From Dirofilaria immitis (lineage: Eukaryota; Nematoda; Chromadorea; Rhabditida; Onchocercidae), in assembly GCA_024305405.1 (NCBI GenBank), contig JAKNDB010000068.1, positions 10,401,501-10,465,500 on the forward strand: a stretch of 64,000 bases of DNA, in the 5' to 3' direction. Positions 38,446 to 51,200 of this stretch are shown here, piece after piece; position 1 is the stretch's first letter; every line of letters begins with the position of its first letter. Below the pieces are notes generated by a model, which saw nothing but the letters and a program-made list of their open reading frames with translations, was not told where the DNA came from and did not search any database. A program made the translations under genes and the position numbers.

Positions 38446-40901
38446 ATGGATTTGGTTACAGAAGATCACGATGGGGATATCGAAATAGTAAGAAATTTAC
38501 TTTAATGTTAAACTGTTTTAACCAAACATCGTCCTATTAATTTTTAAATATATATAGATCTGATAGTTCGTGCAACGAATTTGCATCTAATTTTTAGTGT
38601 CTTGAGGATTTAAATTTGAAATCTACAGCTACAGATGTCTGATGAGGATAAATGTGGCAGTGATGCTGAATTATTTGTTCTGGATACTGAAGGATCGAAA
38701 ATAGTCGAGATAGCAGAAGCAAATAAAAAAGCATTGCTATGAATACAGCACAAAAACATGGTTTGGAAAAAAAGAGCGTAAGATTTTGCTAAAGACGTCG
38801 ACCACAAGAGGAAAAGATAACGTTTTTGATGTGACCAAAATTTTGACAAATGATGTGGTAGTTCCGTCGCCATCAGAAGAAAAAAAGAAAGGTTATTTCC
38901 TAGCACATATAGCACCACTCTGCCTTTCAGTGATAATTTAGTTTTTACGATAGAAAAATGAATAATTCAAACTTATTTGTTTATAAACAAAGCATAGCTT
39001 TTGTTAAAACTATATTATTAGATTGACAAAGTCCAGTCAATACCCTTCCATCCTCGTTTATATCTGTGATATCTCTTATTGATTGTTTTTGACTAATTTT
39101 ATGCTGCAGAACTTATTTTTCAAAACTTAAGTGCGTTCAAAATAAGTTGCTTTAATTGCGGCGCTGAGCATACCTTGCAACATTGTGATATTCCCTTAAA
39201 TCAGCGGAGGATCGCTGCCAACCGTGCTGCTCATTTTATCAGTAAACGTTCAGCTCAGGAACGTTATACCACAGCAGGTGATACTGCATTAGCAAGTAAT
39301 ATAAGGTAAATTTAGAAGTTTTTGTATTTAAAAGACATATTTTCCAGCAAAACTTCTGCTAACTGAACGAATGTTGATATTTAGGCCTGGAGAAATCACT
39401 GGTGCTTTACGTAAAGCCTTGGGTATAGGTCCAAATGACATTCCGGAATGGATTTATCGAATGCGTCGAAGAGGCTTCATTGATGGTTATCCACCAGGTT
39501 ATTTGGCAGAGGTGATTAAATTAGCATGTTTTTACTTTTTTAATAAAGAAATTATTGGAAGGTTCAGCAACGTTAGAATAGTTACGTTATGATTACTGAA
39601 GTATGTAGATAAGATCTGCAGGTTATCTTTCGTTTTTAAAAATGAGGCTGGTTGATTTTAGGCTCTTGATCAAAGTTCTGGTGAAGAATCATTATTGGAA
39701 TTTCACACAGATGATAAAACTTTGGGAACTCCACGCTTTTACGAGGTGCTTACTTTAATTGTATCTGATAACGATGAAAAAATATAATGATTTCTAAGTA
39801 TCTGATTCCTAGTTAATTTCTTTATGCTTTTTTTTATGTTTCAGAAAAAGATAAGAAACGTAAACCATTTATGGTTTCTGCTGATAAAGTGATTGCCTAT
39901 CCTGGTTTTAACTACTATAATCGATATCTTAGAGATGTACGATTTGATTGATTTGCTTTATTTCAGTAAAGTTTTTATTTTTATATGGCAACTTATTTCT
40001 TTTTATTTTACAATTATACTAAGCAAGATAATTCATAAATTTATTAATCATAAAATCATTTTATTGTAATTAAGATCTTTCTTTGTAGCGTGAACGTTTT
40101 CGAGTACCTAGATTTGATGAATACGTTCGATATCTTCAAGAATATGTCAAGGAAAAGCATGCGGTAAACGTTATAACAGAAATGGAACGCTTAAACTTAA
40201 TTGTATATTATTGATTGAAATATTCCATCTTTAATTCTAAGCTGTTTTTGTTGCAGCAGCGATTGCTTGGTGATTACCATCAAAGAAATAGGAAACGTGG
40301 AAAGTACAGAAGTAAGCATGAAAGTGACCATAAACGATCAAGAAATGGTATAACTCACAGTTATTTCATTTTCCATCTAATTGCGGTAATTAAAATGTAT
40401 AGATATATTTTCATTCTGTACAAATTATTTGAACTTTTAAGATTCAAATGACAGTATTATTTTGGTTACTGATGAAGTAAACGAAAGTGAAACAATATCT
40501 ATGCAATCGCCAGAAGAGATTGTAGTGGAAAAGGATATAGTAAGCTTTCATTTTCAGAATTTGAGAGTTTTAAACATTATTATTTATGAAAAATATCCAC
40601 ATCGCTATAACTTTACGTTCCGTTGAAAACTTTAAGATTGATTTGGTAAATAAAGAAATTACAATAACTGGCGTAAATTTTATTTCTAGAAACATGATAT
40701 CCCAGTTATTGACGCTATAGCTTCGGCAGCAATTGGATCGCAACCAGTTGGTAGCACTAATAGTAAAATTTCGTTTGGAACGCCGGTGGTTTGTCGATTG
40801 GAACATGTAATTTTTAGAAACTGTCAATATTCATTCTTACTTTCATGTGATATGAAGTAACGAATAAATTTACTTTTTAGGATAAAAGAAACCAAGTTTA
40901 G
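38446..40901 (+). CDS. ZCCHC8-like zinc-knuckle and PSP-domain protein
   Basis: Homologue of ZCCHC8, the scaffold of the nuclear exosome targeting (NEXT) complex that joins an MTR4 helicase to RNA for decay. Exons: 38446-38487 (tentative), 38629-38890, 39110-39305, 39385-39511, 39662-39745, 39845-39936, 40089-40163, 40257-40347, 40442-40539, 40690-40806 and 40881-40901. The third holds a zinc knuckle (CFNCGAEHTLQHC), the fourth the PSP domain (PGEITGALRKALGIG ... IPEWIYRMRRRGF ... GYPPGYLAE), followed by VIAYPGFNYYNRYL as in the family. Oddities: exon 2 changes frame at an A run (38725-38730) and again before its donor (A run 38880-38885), and the exon 5 to 6 junction is off by one at AAAAAG. 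The carboxyl half is shorter than in vertebrates. It starts 472 bases from the minus-strand exon upstream, head to head. Confidence 0.85.
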
Positions 40902-42213
40902 AAAAATTCCGAGATGGCGTCGTGCCGTTTGAGGCCGTTGAAGAAAGTACCGGAAATCGTGGTTTTTCAGGACTCTTATGTTAAAAATCCGAAAAAAAAT
41001 TGGAATGATAAATACTGGCAAAAAAATTTTAAATTGTTAAGATTTTATCATTCTGTGTCCTACCATGAGTGTTTTTTACTGCCGTATATTTCATATTTCT
41101 TTGATTCCTCTCTCAGACTCTATCCGTTCTGTTAATACCAATATACCAATACGGGTTTTGATATCACTTGCTTGTTGTAGAATGAAGAATATACATTTAT
41201 TATTATTTTTAGAACCTTTTTTATGACAAATACATTTTATACGAATTTCCATATAAATTTACCTCTTCTTATTTCTCAATTGCTATTTTTTGAAATTTTG
41301 TGAGTATTTGTATCTGTAAATAACAGATTTGCAAAGATTACCTGGAACTGGATTTATCCAAAAATAAATGCAATGCGTTCTAAATTTCAAAAATAATTGT
41401 TTTTGGTGATAACTTTTCGTCTTTACTGAAATCTCTCAAATATGAAAGATGGATATGATTTGTATGATACGGCAATAAAACGCAGTGTCCCATTCTACAT
41501 TGTTTAGCTGTCGAAAAAAACAAACAGTTATTTCATTAGATCTTATTTCGACTTAGCTAGACAGAACAGAACTGTTGATAAGAGAGAGACAAAAGTTAAA
41601 GTTGAGGAGATTTCGGGATGGGAAGGTTTTCGAAAGAGTACGAATTAAACTGAGAAGTTTTTTACGTTCTGGGGAATAGGTTCCAGGTCTTGAAGTACTT
41701 TAGATTTCGAATTGGTTTTGGTAGAATACATTCCATTTAAAAAGAGGGAGAACTTAGCCTAACATTATGGTCTTAATTTCAGATTGAATTTTGTTCAGAA
41801 GACATCGAGAAACAGTTTCGAAGATTAATATCAAGTTCTGTTATCTGATGTTGACAGACTGGCTTGTTTGACGAATTGAAATGGAAATAAATGAAGAACT
41901 AGATAGTATCGTCGTCACTCTTTCTGCAATTGCGAATCGCACAATTTGTTAATATTGCAATTACCAATTTCATTTCATAGATATGGTAAATGTATATGTT
42001 ATGTACAGCATGTCACGTTGACATTTATCTTGTTTAGATATGTTGCCCAAACTTTGTTATCTGGTTTGAAATATACAAGAAATGTCAAAAAAATGTGATA
42101 AATAACAAGTTATGATGAACATTGATTTTGATAGGATGTTCATTTACTTAAATAGAAGAAATAGTGCATTATCATTTTTTGAAATTGATATACTATAGGA
42201 AAGGAATGTTGAC
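40902..42213. other. Spacer between the ZCCHC8-like gene and met-2
   Basis: 1.3 kb between two genes on the same strand. It should hold the 3' UTR of the first and the promoter of the second. At this distance they need not be an operon. Confidence 0.6.
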
Positions 42214-45200
42214 ATGAATATTGATGTAAATGCTTTTTTGGTGGATGAAACATCATCGGATGATTCGGATGAAATTGCCGTGTTTGATAGCCGAGATTTG
42301 AGTCTTTTAACTAGTGAAAGGAAAATATTGTAAGTTTTTTTGCAAAACATCGAAGGTACTAAAGGAATTATATCTTTCTTTACTGTTTTAAAAATTTAAT
42401 AAGAAAAGGTGGCTTTTGGAATAATTTGGCACTAGCTATTGCGCGGATTATATGCTTTAAAACTATTCTAAATCAGGATTGCTTCTGTTTTATTATCAAA
42501 GAAGGGTTTGACATAAATATTGGTGTAAAAATCCATTTTGTTATTATTATTTTTGCAGCACAAATTTCTAGTTCATATCTGCTTAATTTCTTATGTCACA
42601 CAATTTAAGTGGTGTTGACATTAAATTTATGCGTTGGGACGAAAGAAATACGGACAGCTAAAACTGTTTCAAATTATTTCATTAAATGCTTTATTGTATT
42701 TCCAGATGCGAGGACAGGATATGTAAATTATATAAAACATTTCGCTACAATGGACCAAAATATAAAACACGGAGAACTGTTTACGGATTTGCAACATTAG
42801 ACACTGATTTTTTTGATCATATTTATGAGAAGGTTAGTTATCATTGTGATCAGATCGGTTTGCCACGTTAATATATTTTTTATTCATGTAAGGTATTTTT
42901 GTGAAGATTTTTTTAATCTCTTAGTAACGTTGACATTTGATCCTTGATGTTATCCTGTAATTTTGTCATTTATTTGGTCTTAGATTACTGTTGATTTCGA
43001 TGAGGAAAAGATTTCCAAAGCTGTCACTGCATTTCATATTGATAGAATAGGAATCAGAGAAGGCGCCGCTAAAATGGAGATATCAGTATTTGATTTTATT
43101 GTACTTCTAATGGATCATATTTGGAAAGGTATAATACTTCCCATTGCTCCTAAAAAATTATTTACGATTTCGTGACTTCTGATATACAAGTAACAACAAA
43201 GTTAAAAGGAATAATAAATTAAATGCTTGATAAAAATTATCGATTCTATTGATTATTTTCTTGTATTTAATTATCAGTTTAACGTTCTCTGTAGGTAATG
43301 ACTTCCAAAAATATAGCTTCCAGTTTTATTTCGATCTTCGTAAACTCATATTTCAGTCAACCACACATTGTGCATAAATTTAGAGGAAACCAATTGCAGA
43401 ACGTGATAAGACAATCGATAATTATAGTATATCTCGGGTTGCTGGCTACCTTGGCGTGGATCGCGCTCATATACTTATTCTTGGCAATTTGATAAACAGT
43501 GACATCGCTTTAGCTCCATCAGAAATAGCTACAGTAAATTCCTGATGTACTAGCAGGATCTTAGCTACACAGCTTTTGTTTTCCTTTAAATTCATTATTT
43601 ACGTTTATTCTATTATTGATTATTTAATAGAATAAGTACTAGTTGTTGTCTGTTCATCACTGTATACTGAAAGTAAATTCGTTATTGTCAAAAACTTCAA
43701 ATCTTTCAGAAAACTCTTTCTGAGCCAATCGAAATAATTGTAATGTTGACAATGTTATTAGCGCAAATGCATGGTTGGCCTGTTGCTGAAGATTTCAATC
43801 GGAAATGGAAAAATGTCAGTTTTCAATAAGTCTAGTAAAATGAAAGTAATTGATGAAATTTAATTTGGAATTATTTGGTATTTTTTTGGACCTTATTTAT
43901 CAAAATATAACTTGGAGTGAGATAAAATCGGAAGTGAGATAAGAATCTTAGAATCATATACTGCAGAGCTTATTTGGCAGCTTTGTGAATGCAATTCGAT
44001 AATATCAGAAATAAAAGTGTATTGTTATCATAGTGATTTTTATTTGGTATAGTTAGATTTCAGAGATGCAGAACTTTAACTGATACAAATGCAAGTCAGA
44101 ATTTTTCTCTTATTGTCATAATTTATTTGCTTCAGATTGAGACATCTTCTATACCATCGGATGAAGAAGCCATAGAATCCGTGGGCGATTTTGTAGCGGT
44201 CGCACATGAAGTACTGGAAGATTTTAAAATGATCGGTCGTCTACTTTCTGGTCGAATAGAATTTATCTTTTCTGCTATTCTTTATCCTAGATGAATCTCC
44301 TGAATTAATTTACTATTAAGTACGATAAATGACTCGTATCGAACATTATAGCATAACAAGCTTGAAAGTAACTCATCCATGAACTTTGCCATTTGTCCAC
44401 TACTCATTTTTAAACTGTGGTTGTTAGAATACTAGGTGTTCACTAATTTTTCTAAAGATCAGGAATTTTTATTATAAATAGAGAAAAGCTTTATAGGATT
44501 TTCATATTTTTCCTGTTGTTTTACAATATTTCATGACAATTTCAGCAAAAATGTGACCGATAACTCTGATAGTGATTTAGTGATAATTTCAAACAAGTTG
44601 ACACGATGTGCTAATAATCTGCTCAATGAACTAGTATGATAAACTTTTTCTTTCTTGATAATTTTATAATAATAATAACGATAGTAGGGACAATATGATC
44701 ACTTTGTTACTGCAGCATTTTGGTGAACATGTGAAAATGAAATGAATGGATTATGTATTCATTTTTTCATCAATAGGCTAATTTTTTAATAGGCTAATTT
44801 TTTTAATTTAAATTAAGATTTCTCATTTCTATTCATATACATCATAATTTATTTGTTAAAATAGGAGCTGTTAGTGTAAATACTCAAAATAAATTGATTT
44901 GACGGTTCATATATGAACTTTTGATTGAAGCATGATTGCACTCTTTATTTACTAACTAATCATTAAGTTTGGTCGATGATTTTAATGTTAATAGTATTTA
45001 AATTGGAAGCGGAAGTATTTATTTAAAAACCATTCTGTTTTACGAACTATTATAGAATGGGTATTTCTAGCTTTATGTTTTCGACTGTATAGATTCATCT
45101 TAATTTTTACAAATTTGATTAAGCTGTTTTGCAGCGCAACTTGTCCTCATCAAATGAGAATGTAGCACAAGTAAATATTTTAACTCGAAATTTGATTAGT

Positions 45201-45287
45201 CAGACAGAGGTATTGACAAATGAGCAGCATACAAATATGACACCGAAATCAATGATGGATTCACAGAAAAGTGGTCAAAATTCTCCG
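42214..45287 (+). other. Amino-terminal region of the met-2 gene (exons 1-9)
   Basis: Exons 1-7 encode an acidic start ([10 protein letters not shown]) and a mostly helical region including [19 protein letters not shown] and [17 protein letters not shown]. This weakly recalls the MET-2 amino-terminal region (a TSPASAILMLTLIRLREEGH-like stretch, from memory), which is why I join it to the methyltransferase. Exons 8 and 9 are polar linker (SSSNENVAQ). Because the exon 7 donor (phase 1) does not match the exon 8 acceptor (phase 2), exons 1-7 could instead be a separate gene ending at an in-frame TGA near 44294. I favour one gene. Confidence 0.55.
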
Positions 45288-48200
45288 GTGAGTTTGATTC
45301 ATTTCTGTCTTTTCTGCTAGAATTTTTAATTATGTTTCATTAATTTCAATTTAATTTGTAGATTTTTGTTCTTAATGTCTTTTACAATGCATTTATTTAA
45401 AATCATGGAGTTATTATTTTTGTATGGACTGTAGAATCGTTTAATGAACGATATAAGGATGTTTTTCATATTATTTTTTCATATTGAAGGATGCAGTGTT
45501 TATCAGAGAAGTCAGTATTAAAAAAAATTAGAAAGGAATTAATTGATTTATATTCAGTATAAATCAATTAATTATTTTTCATTCGTTGAGAATGGGTTTG
45601 TTTGTTTGTAGCACTGGTTTTTGATTGTGATTAGCTTTTCATGTGGCGAAATGAAATTTGTTACATAAGATTTTAGAGCTGCTGATTTTAGGCTATAACT
45701 AGTGAGGAAATCAGTGTTGTCAATGTGACCCATAGTGATTATCTACCAAGGAGTCATATTGTTATTAATGATCCTGTCAATATTAGTGATATTCCAAATG
45801 GATGCTTCTGTTTAGCTCGTCAGCAGAAAGCATATAATTTCGTTCGTTGTCAAATTGTTGAAAAGGTAAAATTCTTCATTGCAATAAAGTAAGAATGAGA
45901 TTATTTTATTAAGCAGTTGAGGGAATGTCGAACAAATCTTTTTTATTAAGTCTAACGCATTCATTTAACTTAGTTATTTTTTTGTAAAAGAGAATAGATA
46001 TGATTGTCGCATTAATTTTTGTGTAATTCAGTAAACTTATATTATATCAGCAGTCTTTTAACAATTAATTATTAATAGATAATAGCAAGATATGGCTCTC
46101 TTATATTCCAGTTTTTGTTGCTCAAGTTTCAGTATTTAGTTTCGCATAATTTCAGGTTTCTCCACGTGAATACAATGTACTCTTTGGTGATGGTAATGAG
46201 GAAATAATTGATATATCACGTATTGCACGTAAAGTTGAAGGTCGTTTACATATGTGGGAAGGAGTGCGCGTATGTGCTTTATATGAACCAAAGTAACTTT
46301 CTCTTTCAATTCAAAATTAATTGTTCACTTATTTCGAATTAGAGTTATGTTCGTTAAAATAATTTTATTTTCAGACTTCGATTTGAGCGATATCGAAAAG
46401 CATTTTATTCGGGAATAGTAGGTGTTGGACCGCATGGATTTTACAGAATGAAATGCTGGTGATGAGAATGATTTAAATAATTGCTTAGAAATTGAATTTT
46501 TGCATTTTCTCAGTTATATCTGAAGTCTTCGTATCATTTCTTGCAGATATTTTTTGATAATGGCGTTGACAGTTTCGTTCACGAGCGCACCGTATATATT
46601 CTTGCAGAACAAAAGAGTAGACTTCACAATTGCAAAGAAGTGAGTTTTTATTAAGAGATGGGTATAATTTTTACTTTATTTTGCGTCATCCAAGATAGTT
46701 CATTATTTGTCTAAGTTTCCATGAGGATGATATATAAGAAGATTGTTTTGGATTTATAACATACCAAACTTGAATATTCTAGATTGTCACGTTGAAAATG
46801 TTTTAGTAATTGATAGACTGACTTTTTGAGAACGATGATGGTGAGGGATTGTGTGATCCCTGCAGTCACTAATAAAGAGCTTCTCTAATGACTATGCACT
46901 TGTTATATGATGAAATTGGCTGATTTTATAAGTTCTTGTTAAGCTTTTAATCTCGGGAGCAAATTTTATTCAGCTTAAGCAATGTACGATAGGACGGAAT
47001 AAACACTAATTTTTATAGGAAATAGATCGTCGTAATAATTGGTGCCTGGTACCACAGTTCCGGCAGAAATTTATTAAACATTATTTAAAGAATTTTCCGG
47101 ATTGGCCGCTTGTACCGATGAAGCGTAAAGAAAACACACAGCGTGTAAATGTAAGATTGTTAATTTATAGATAATATAGGTTTGATTGCTACTCATTAAT
47201 AAAGCAGTAAAAATATTTAGGAAAAAAACTTTTTCTACTTGTTTTATCTTATTTCTTATTTTTATTTTTTCAAGATAGAAATAATCTTGAGAAAAGCGTT
47301 TTCTTTTAGGATAATCAAAGAAAGGCGTATGTGATTTATTTTAAAATCAAGATTAATATTATTTGCAGATTCTCCGAGAGGGTAAACCTCATTCTGCATA
47401 TGTTTTGAGAACTGAAAGACAGTTCGCATTACTGCGTTTTCCAGTTCGTGGCAAATGCGGTGCAGATTGTGTAGTAACCCCGTGCAATCGTCATTGTCAC
47501 ATAGATGAGTGGGTTTATCGTGGTTCGGAAAGATTAGAAGCAATCCGTCAAGCAATTGATGTAATTTAAAATCATTTATAAAATTTTTAGAAATTTCCAA
47601 AGAAATTTGAAAAGTACTAATATATCAGAGTGGGTGTAATCAAATAAACCATTTAGTTTTCATATTTCCAGAGGTTAGAAAAAATCGAGCAACAAGAGAA
47701 AAGTGGTGTTTCGGCAACTTCGATACGTTCCAGGCGAGAGGCACGATTAGCCCACAATTTGGAATATATACTTCCATTATCAAGACAAATTTTTTCAAAT
47801 ATGAATTTAAGGTTGCAAATTAAAGACTTAAACAATTAAAGGAGTAAGAGATTCAAAATAAGCTTGCATAATTTTTTTCTAGAAGATAAAGTATTATTTC
47901 TACCGTTATTATTTTCGCTATTATCATTATTACAAAGCGTTTTTTTTCCAGTGCATATTATTATTTTCAGCAAGGCGATAAATCTTTGTCCACGTGGTCG
48001 AGCTTTACTGAGCGACAACGAACCGGTAAGCGATATTAGTCATTAATTTAATTTTTATATATTGCTTTTCTCTTGATCCATTTGTGCTATTTTCGAAATT
48101 TTCTAATAAATTTTTTTCAGAATTATATTAGACGTCAAACAGCAAGAAAAGGAGGAATACTAACCATGCAGCATGTGAATGATTATCAAGATTATTCAAT

Positions 48201-51200
48201 TATTGAAGGAAAAATATCTCGTCTTCGCAAAGAGGTCTGAATGATTAATTCATTTAAGTGCCGCAGTTTAAATCGACCAAGGAAATCATATTTTTAAAGC
48301 TAATATATTACATTTTTAGATATATTTTTACATTTTCATCTTTAAAAATCGATCTCAAATTATACAATTTTTTCCAAATTCAAATGCATTCTTTTCTTTA
48401 TGCAGAAGAATTTGATTATACGAGACATACCGGAATGGAGTAGTTTGAAACAAGTCATTCATTCTCAGTGTACGATTAGTTGTTTGCAGTGTCTAGATAA
48501 AGATCCATATGATAAAGAATTTTGCGGCTATTCACCTTATATGATTCCTTTATTAGTAGGTTGGTCGCGTGAGGTAAATGCAGCATTTTTTCGAATTTTT
48601 TTAAATTGAATGTGTCATTTTGTTTTTTATGACTTATAGTGAACACAATTAGGAAGGAATATATTAAGGAGAAAATGGCTTAAAGCGTTATTTCCGCTTT
48701 TATATTTATTTCGAAATATAAGATTAAAGATTTTTCGAATATTTCGAGAATGTTATTAAATATATTTCAAATAACCTTAAAATTTTATTTTTTGTAGATT
48801 GTAACATTCACGAGAAGAGTTAAAGTAGCTTACACTCGTAAAACTACTAGTTCAGCTGTGGTTTATCGTACACCATGTGGAATCTCTATTTACAAATTGA
48901 ATCAGATTACGAAATATTTGAAGGTATGATTTTTCTAGTACTATAGAAGACTATATATTAGCATCATTTTTTTAATAAATCGATCTTACTGCATTATAAG
49001 CTAGCGCTGAAGATCTAGCAATGCCTTTTTTTTATGCTTGCAGTGAAATAGCTCAAGCGATGGGTTGAATTCTTTAAATGAATTAGAAAATTGATAGAAT
49101 CCTGCACAAAGATTTCAAGTTTTATTGTTTAAGGAAATATTTTCTTTTTATGAACTTGTAGGATACATCTAGCCGCTTAACAATCGACTTATTCACATTT
49201 GATCGAACAGTTCGCCCGAATGTAATTTATCGAACACCGATTAAAGCTAAATTAATGGATGATTTCACGAATGGTTTTGAAGCTATACCAATTTCTGTTT
49301 ACAATGAAATTGATGATGAATCACCACCAAAAGTACACTTTTGCTTTTTGTTTTTAATTCTCATTGGATCTATCTTCAGAATAAAACTGATTCATCTATG
49401 TGAAAAAAAACATCTTCTTAGTTTTCTAAATATATTTATAAAAAAAGTGTCTGTATGATTTACCGATTATTTCCATCTTTCCTAAGGTACTAAAGTACTT
49501 ATAATTTCAGAAGTTTGATGTTTGCAATTTTTTTCCAGGTTGAATATGATCCACGACGATATGCGTACGATAAGGAGACAGATGTATCATCCATATCACT
49601 TGATTTTTGTAGCGGATGTACCTGCATTGGTCCGAATTTGTATTTGTCTTTTTCTAAAAAGTTTAAAAATTTCGCATCGTGAGAAAGGAGCTTTTAACAA
49701 TAATGACTTTTATTCATGAAAAGCTTTGCCAAAAATTTTTTTAACAGATGATTGTGCAGATGAAACCCGCTGTGAATGTCGTTTACTAACTCGGTCAGAA
49801 GTATTACGTTTGGATAAAAGTCTTCAACCTTCATTTGCTAAAGGATATATGTGAGTTTTCTCAAAAAAGTACGAAGTTATCTTTATTTTAACATTATTTT
49901 TATAAAATTCCGTTAACTTTCGAGATTTCATTTTATTTTATTTTTAAAATTATAAATTTCAATTCATTTCCGCAAAATATTATTTGTGCCCTTTTTCAAA
50001 AACTTGCGGTTAAGTTTTTAAAAAAATCATTGCTGTTTGGTTTATTTGATTGTGAGCACTACCTGTTATTATAAGGACTTTATCCTTTAGGGAGCAACAA
50101 AGTTAGGATTTAGGTTATCTAATGAGGGTTTTTTAGGTATCGCAATTTGGCACTTGGAGGTAATGATGAATCGTATTTGTCGGGTTTATATGAATGTAAT
50201 GAGAAGTGTGGGTGTAGTCGAAGTAATTGCCATAATCGAGTGGCGCAACAACAAATGAAAATTCCTGTTGAGGTTTTTCTCTTACTTATTTATCGGGTTA
50301 ACTTGGGTTTAATGCCAATGAATAATATTCAAGATTTCATAACTCGACTGAAAAACTAGTTTTTTATCGATTGTAGTTACCAAAAAGATTATTGTAAGCC
50401 AGTGATCTTAGAGAATTTATGTGGTCGCTGATGAATTTTGGATTAAAATCGTAGAAAGTGAAAGCTTCGATTTCATTCTTATTGATATGCAGAAACCTTG
50501 TTTCTGTCATTTGTCTTCCTGAAGTATTAACAGTTTTGTAAATAATTTCTGTCGCAGTTCTTTATTGCTGAACTATTAACTAAGACCTAGATGGTCCTGA
50601 AAGCTTATTTTTTGAAACCTTTTTTAAAACAGTGAAAATACAACTTATTTAAAGTTGAATTCAGTTGCTTGAAAGATTTTTAATGCTGCTATCAAAATTC
50701 CAAAGTCAAGTTTATGAAGCATAGCTGTACTACTTATCTTCAATAATCAAAATATCCTTGGCTGCTTATCTTCAATAATCAAAATAATGATCTTCAATAA
50801 TCAAAATAATGTATATCCAAAATGAGCATTTTTATATGATGCACAGAAACAACAATAGAATGAAAAATACAATCATAGAGATCGCGAAATAAGACTATAA
50901 CAATTCTTACTAATTCTAATCCGAATTTCTGATATATAATATTCTTCGAAAATATAAAAATTTTTGGGAAATTATAGCTTGATAAATCATCATTTGCTGT
51001 TGAGTTTCAATTATTTTGCTTTTAATTCCCGTCACTCTCGCTTTTTTTTTGTAGTTGTTTAAAACAGAAAAAATGGGTTGGGGTGTTCGAACAATGATTG
51101 ACATTCCAGCGGGTGTTTTCTTATGTACTTATGCTGGTGCAATTCTTACGGACAGCCAAGCGGAAAGGGAAGGCAAAGCGGCAAGTTTTGGAATTCTCTT

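Noticed and set aside
38610..38918. 102-codon minus-strand ORF
   Set aside because: Shadow of the ZCCHC8-like exon 2, whose plus frame links to the zinc knuckle and PSP exons.
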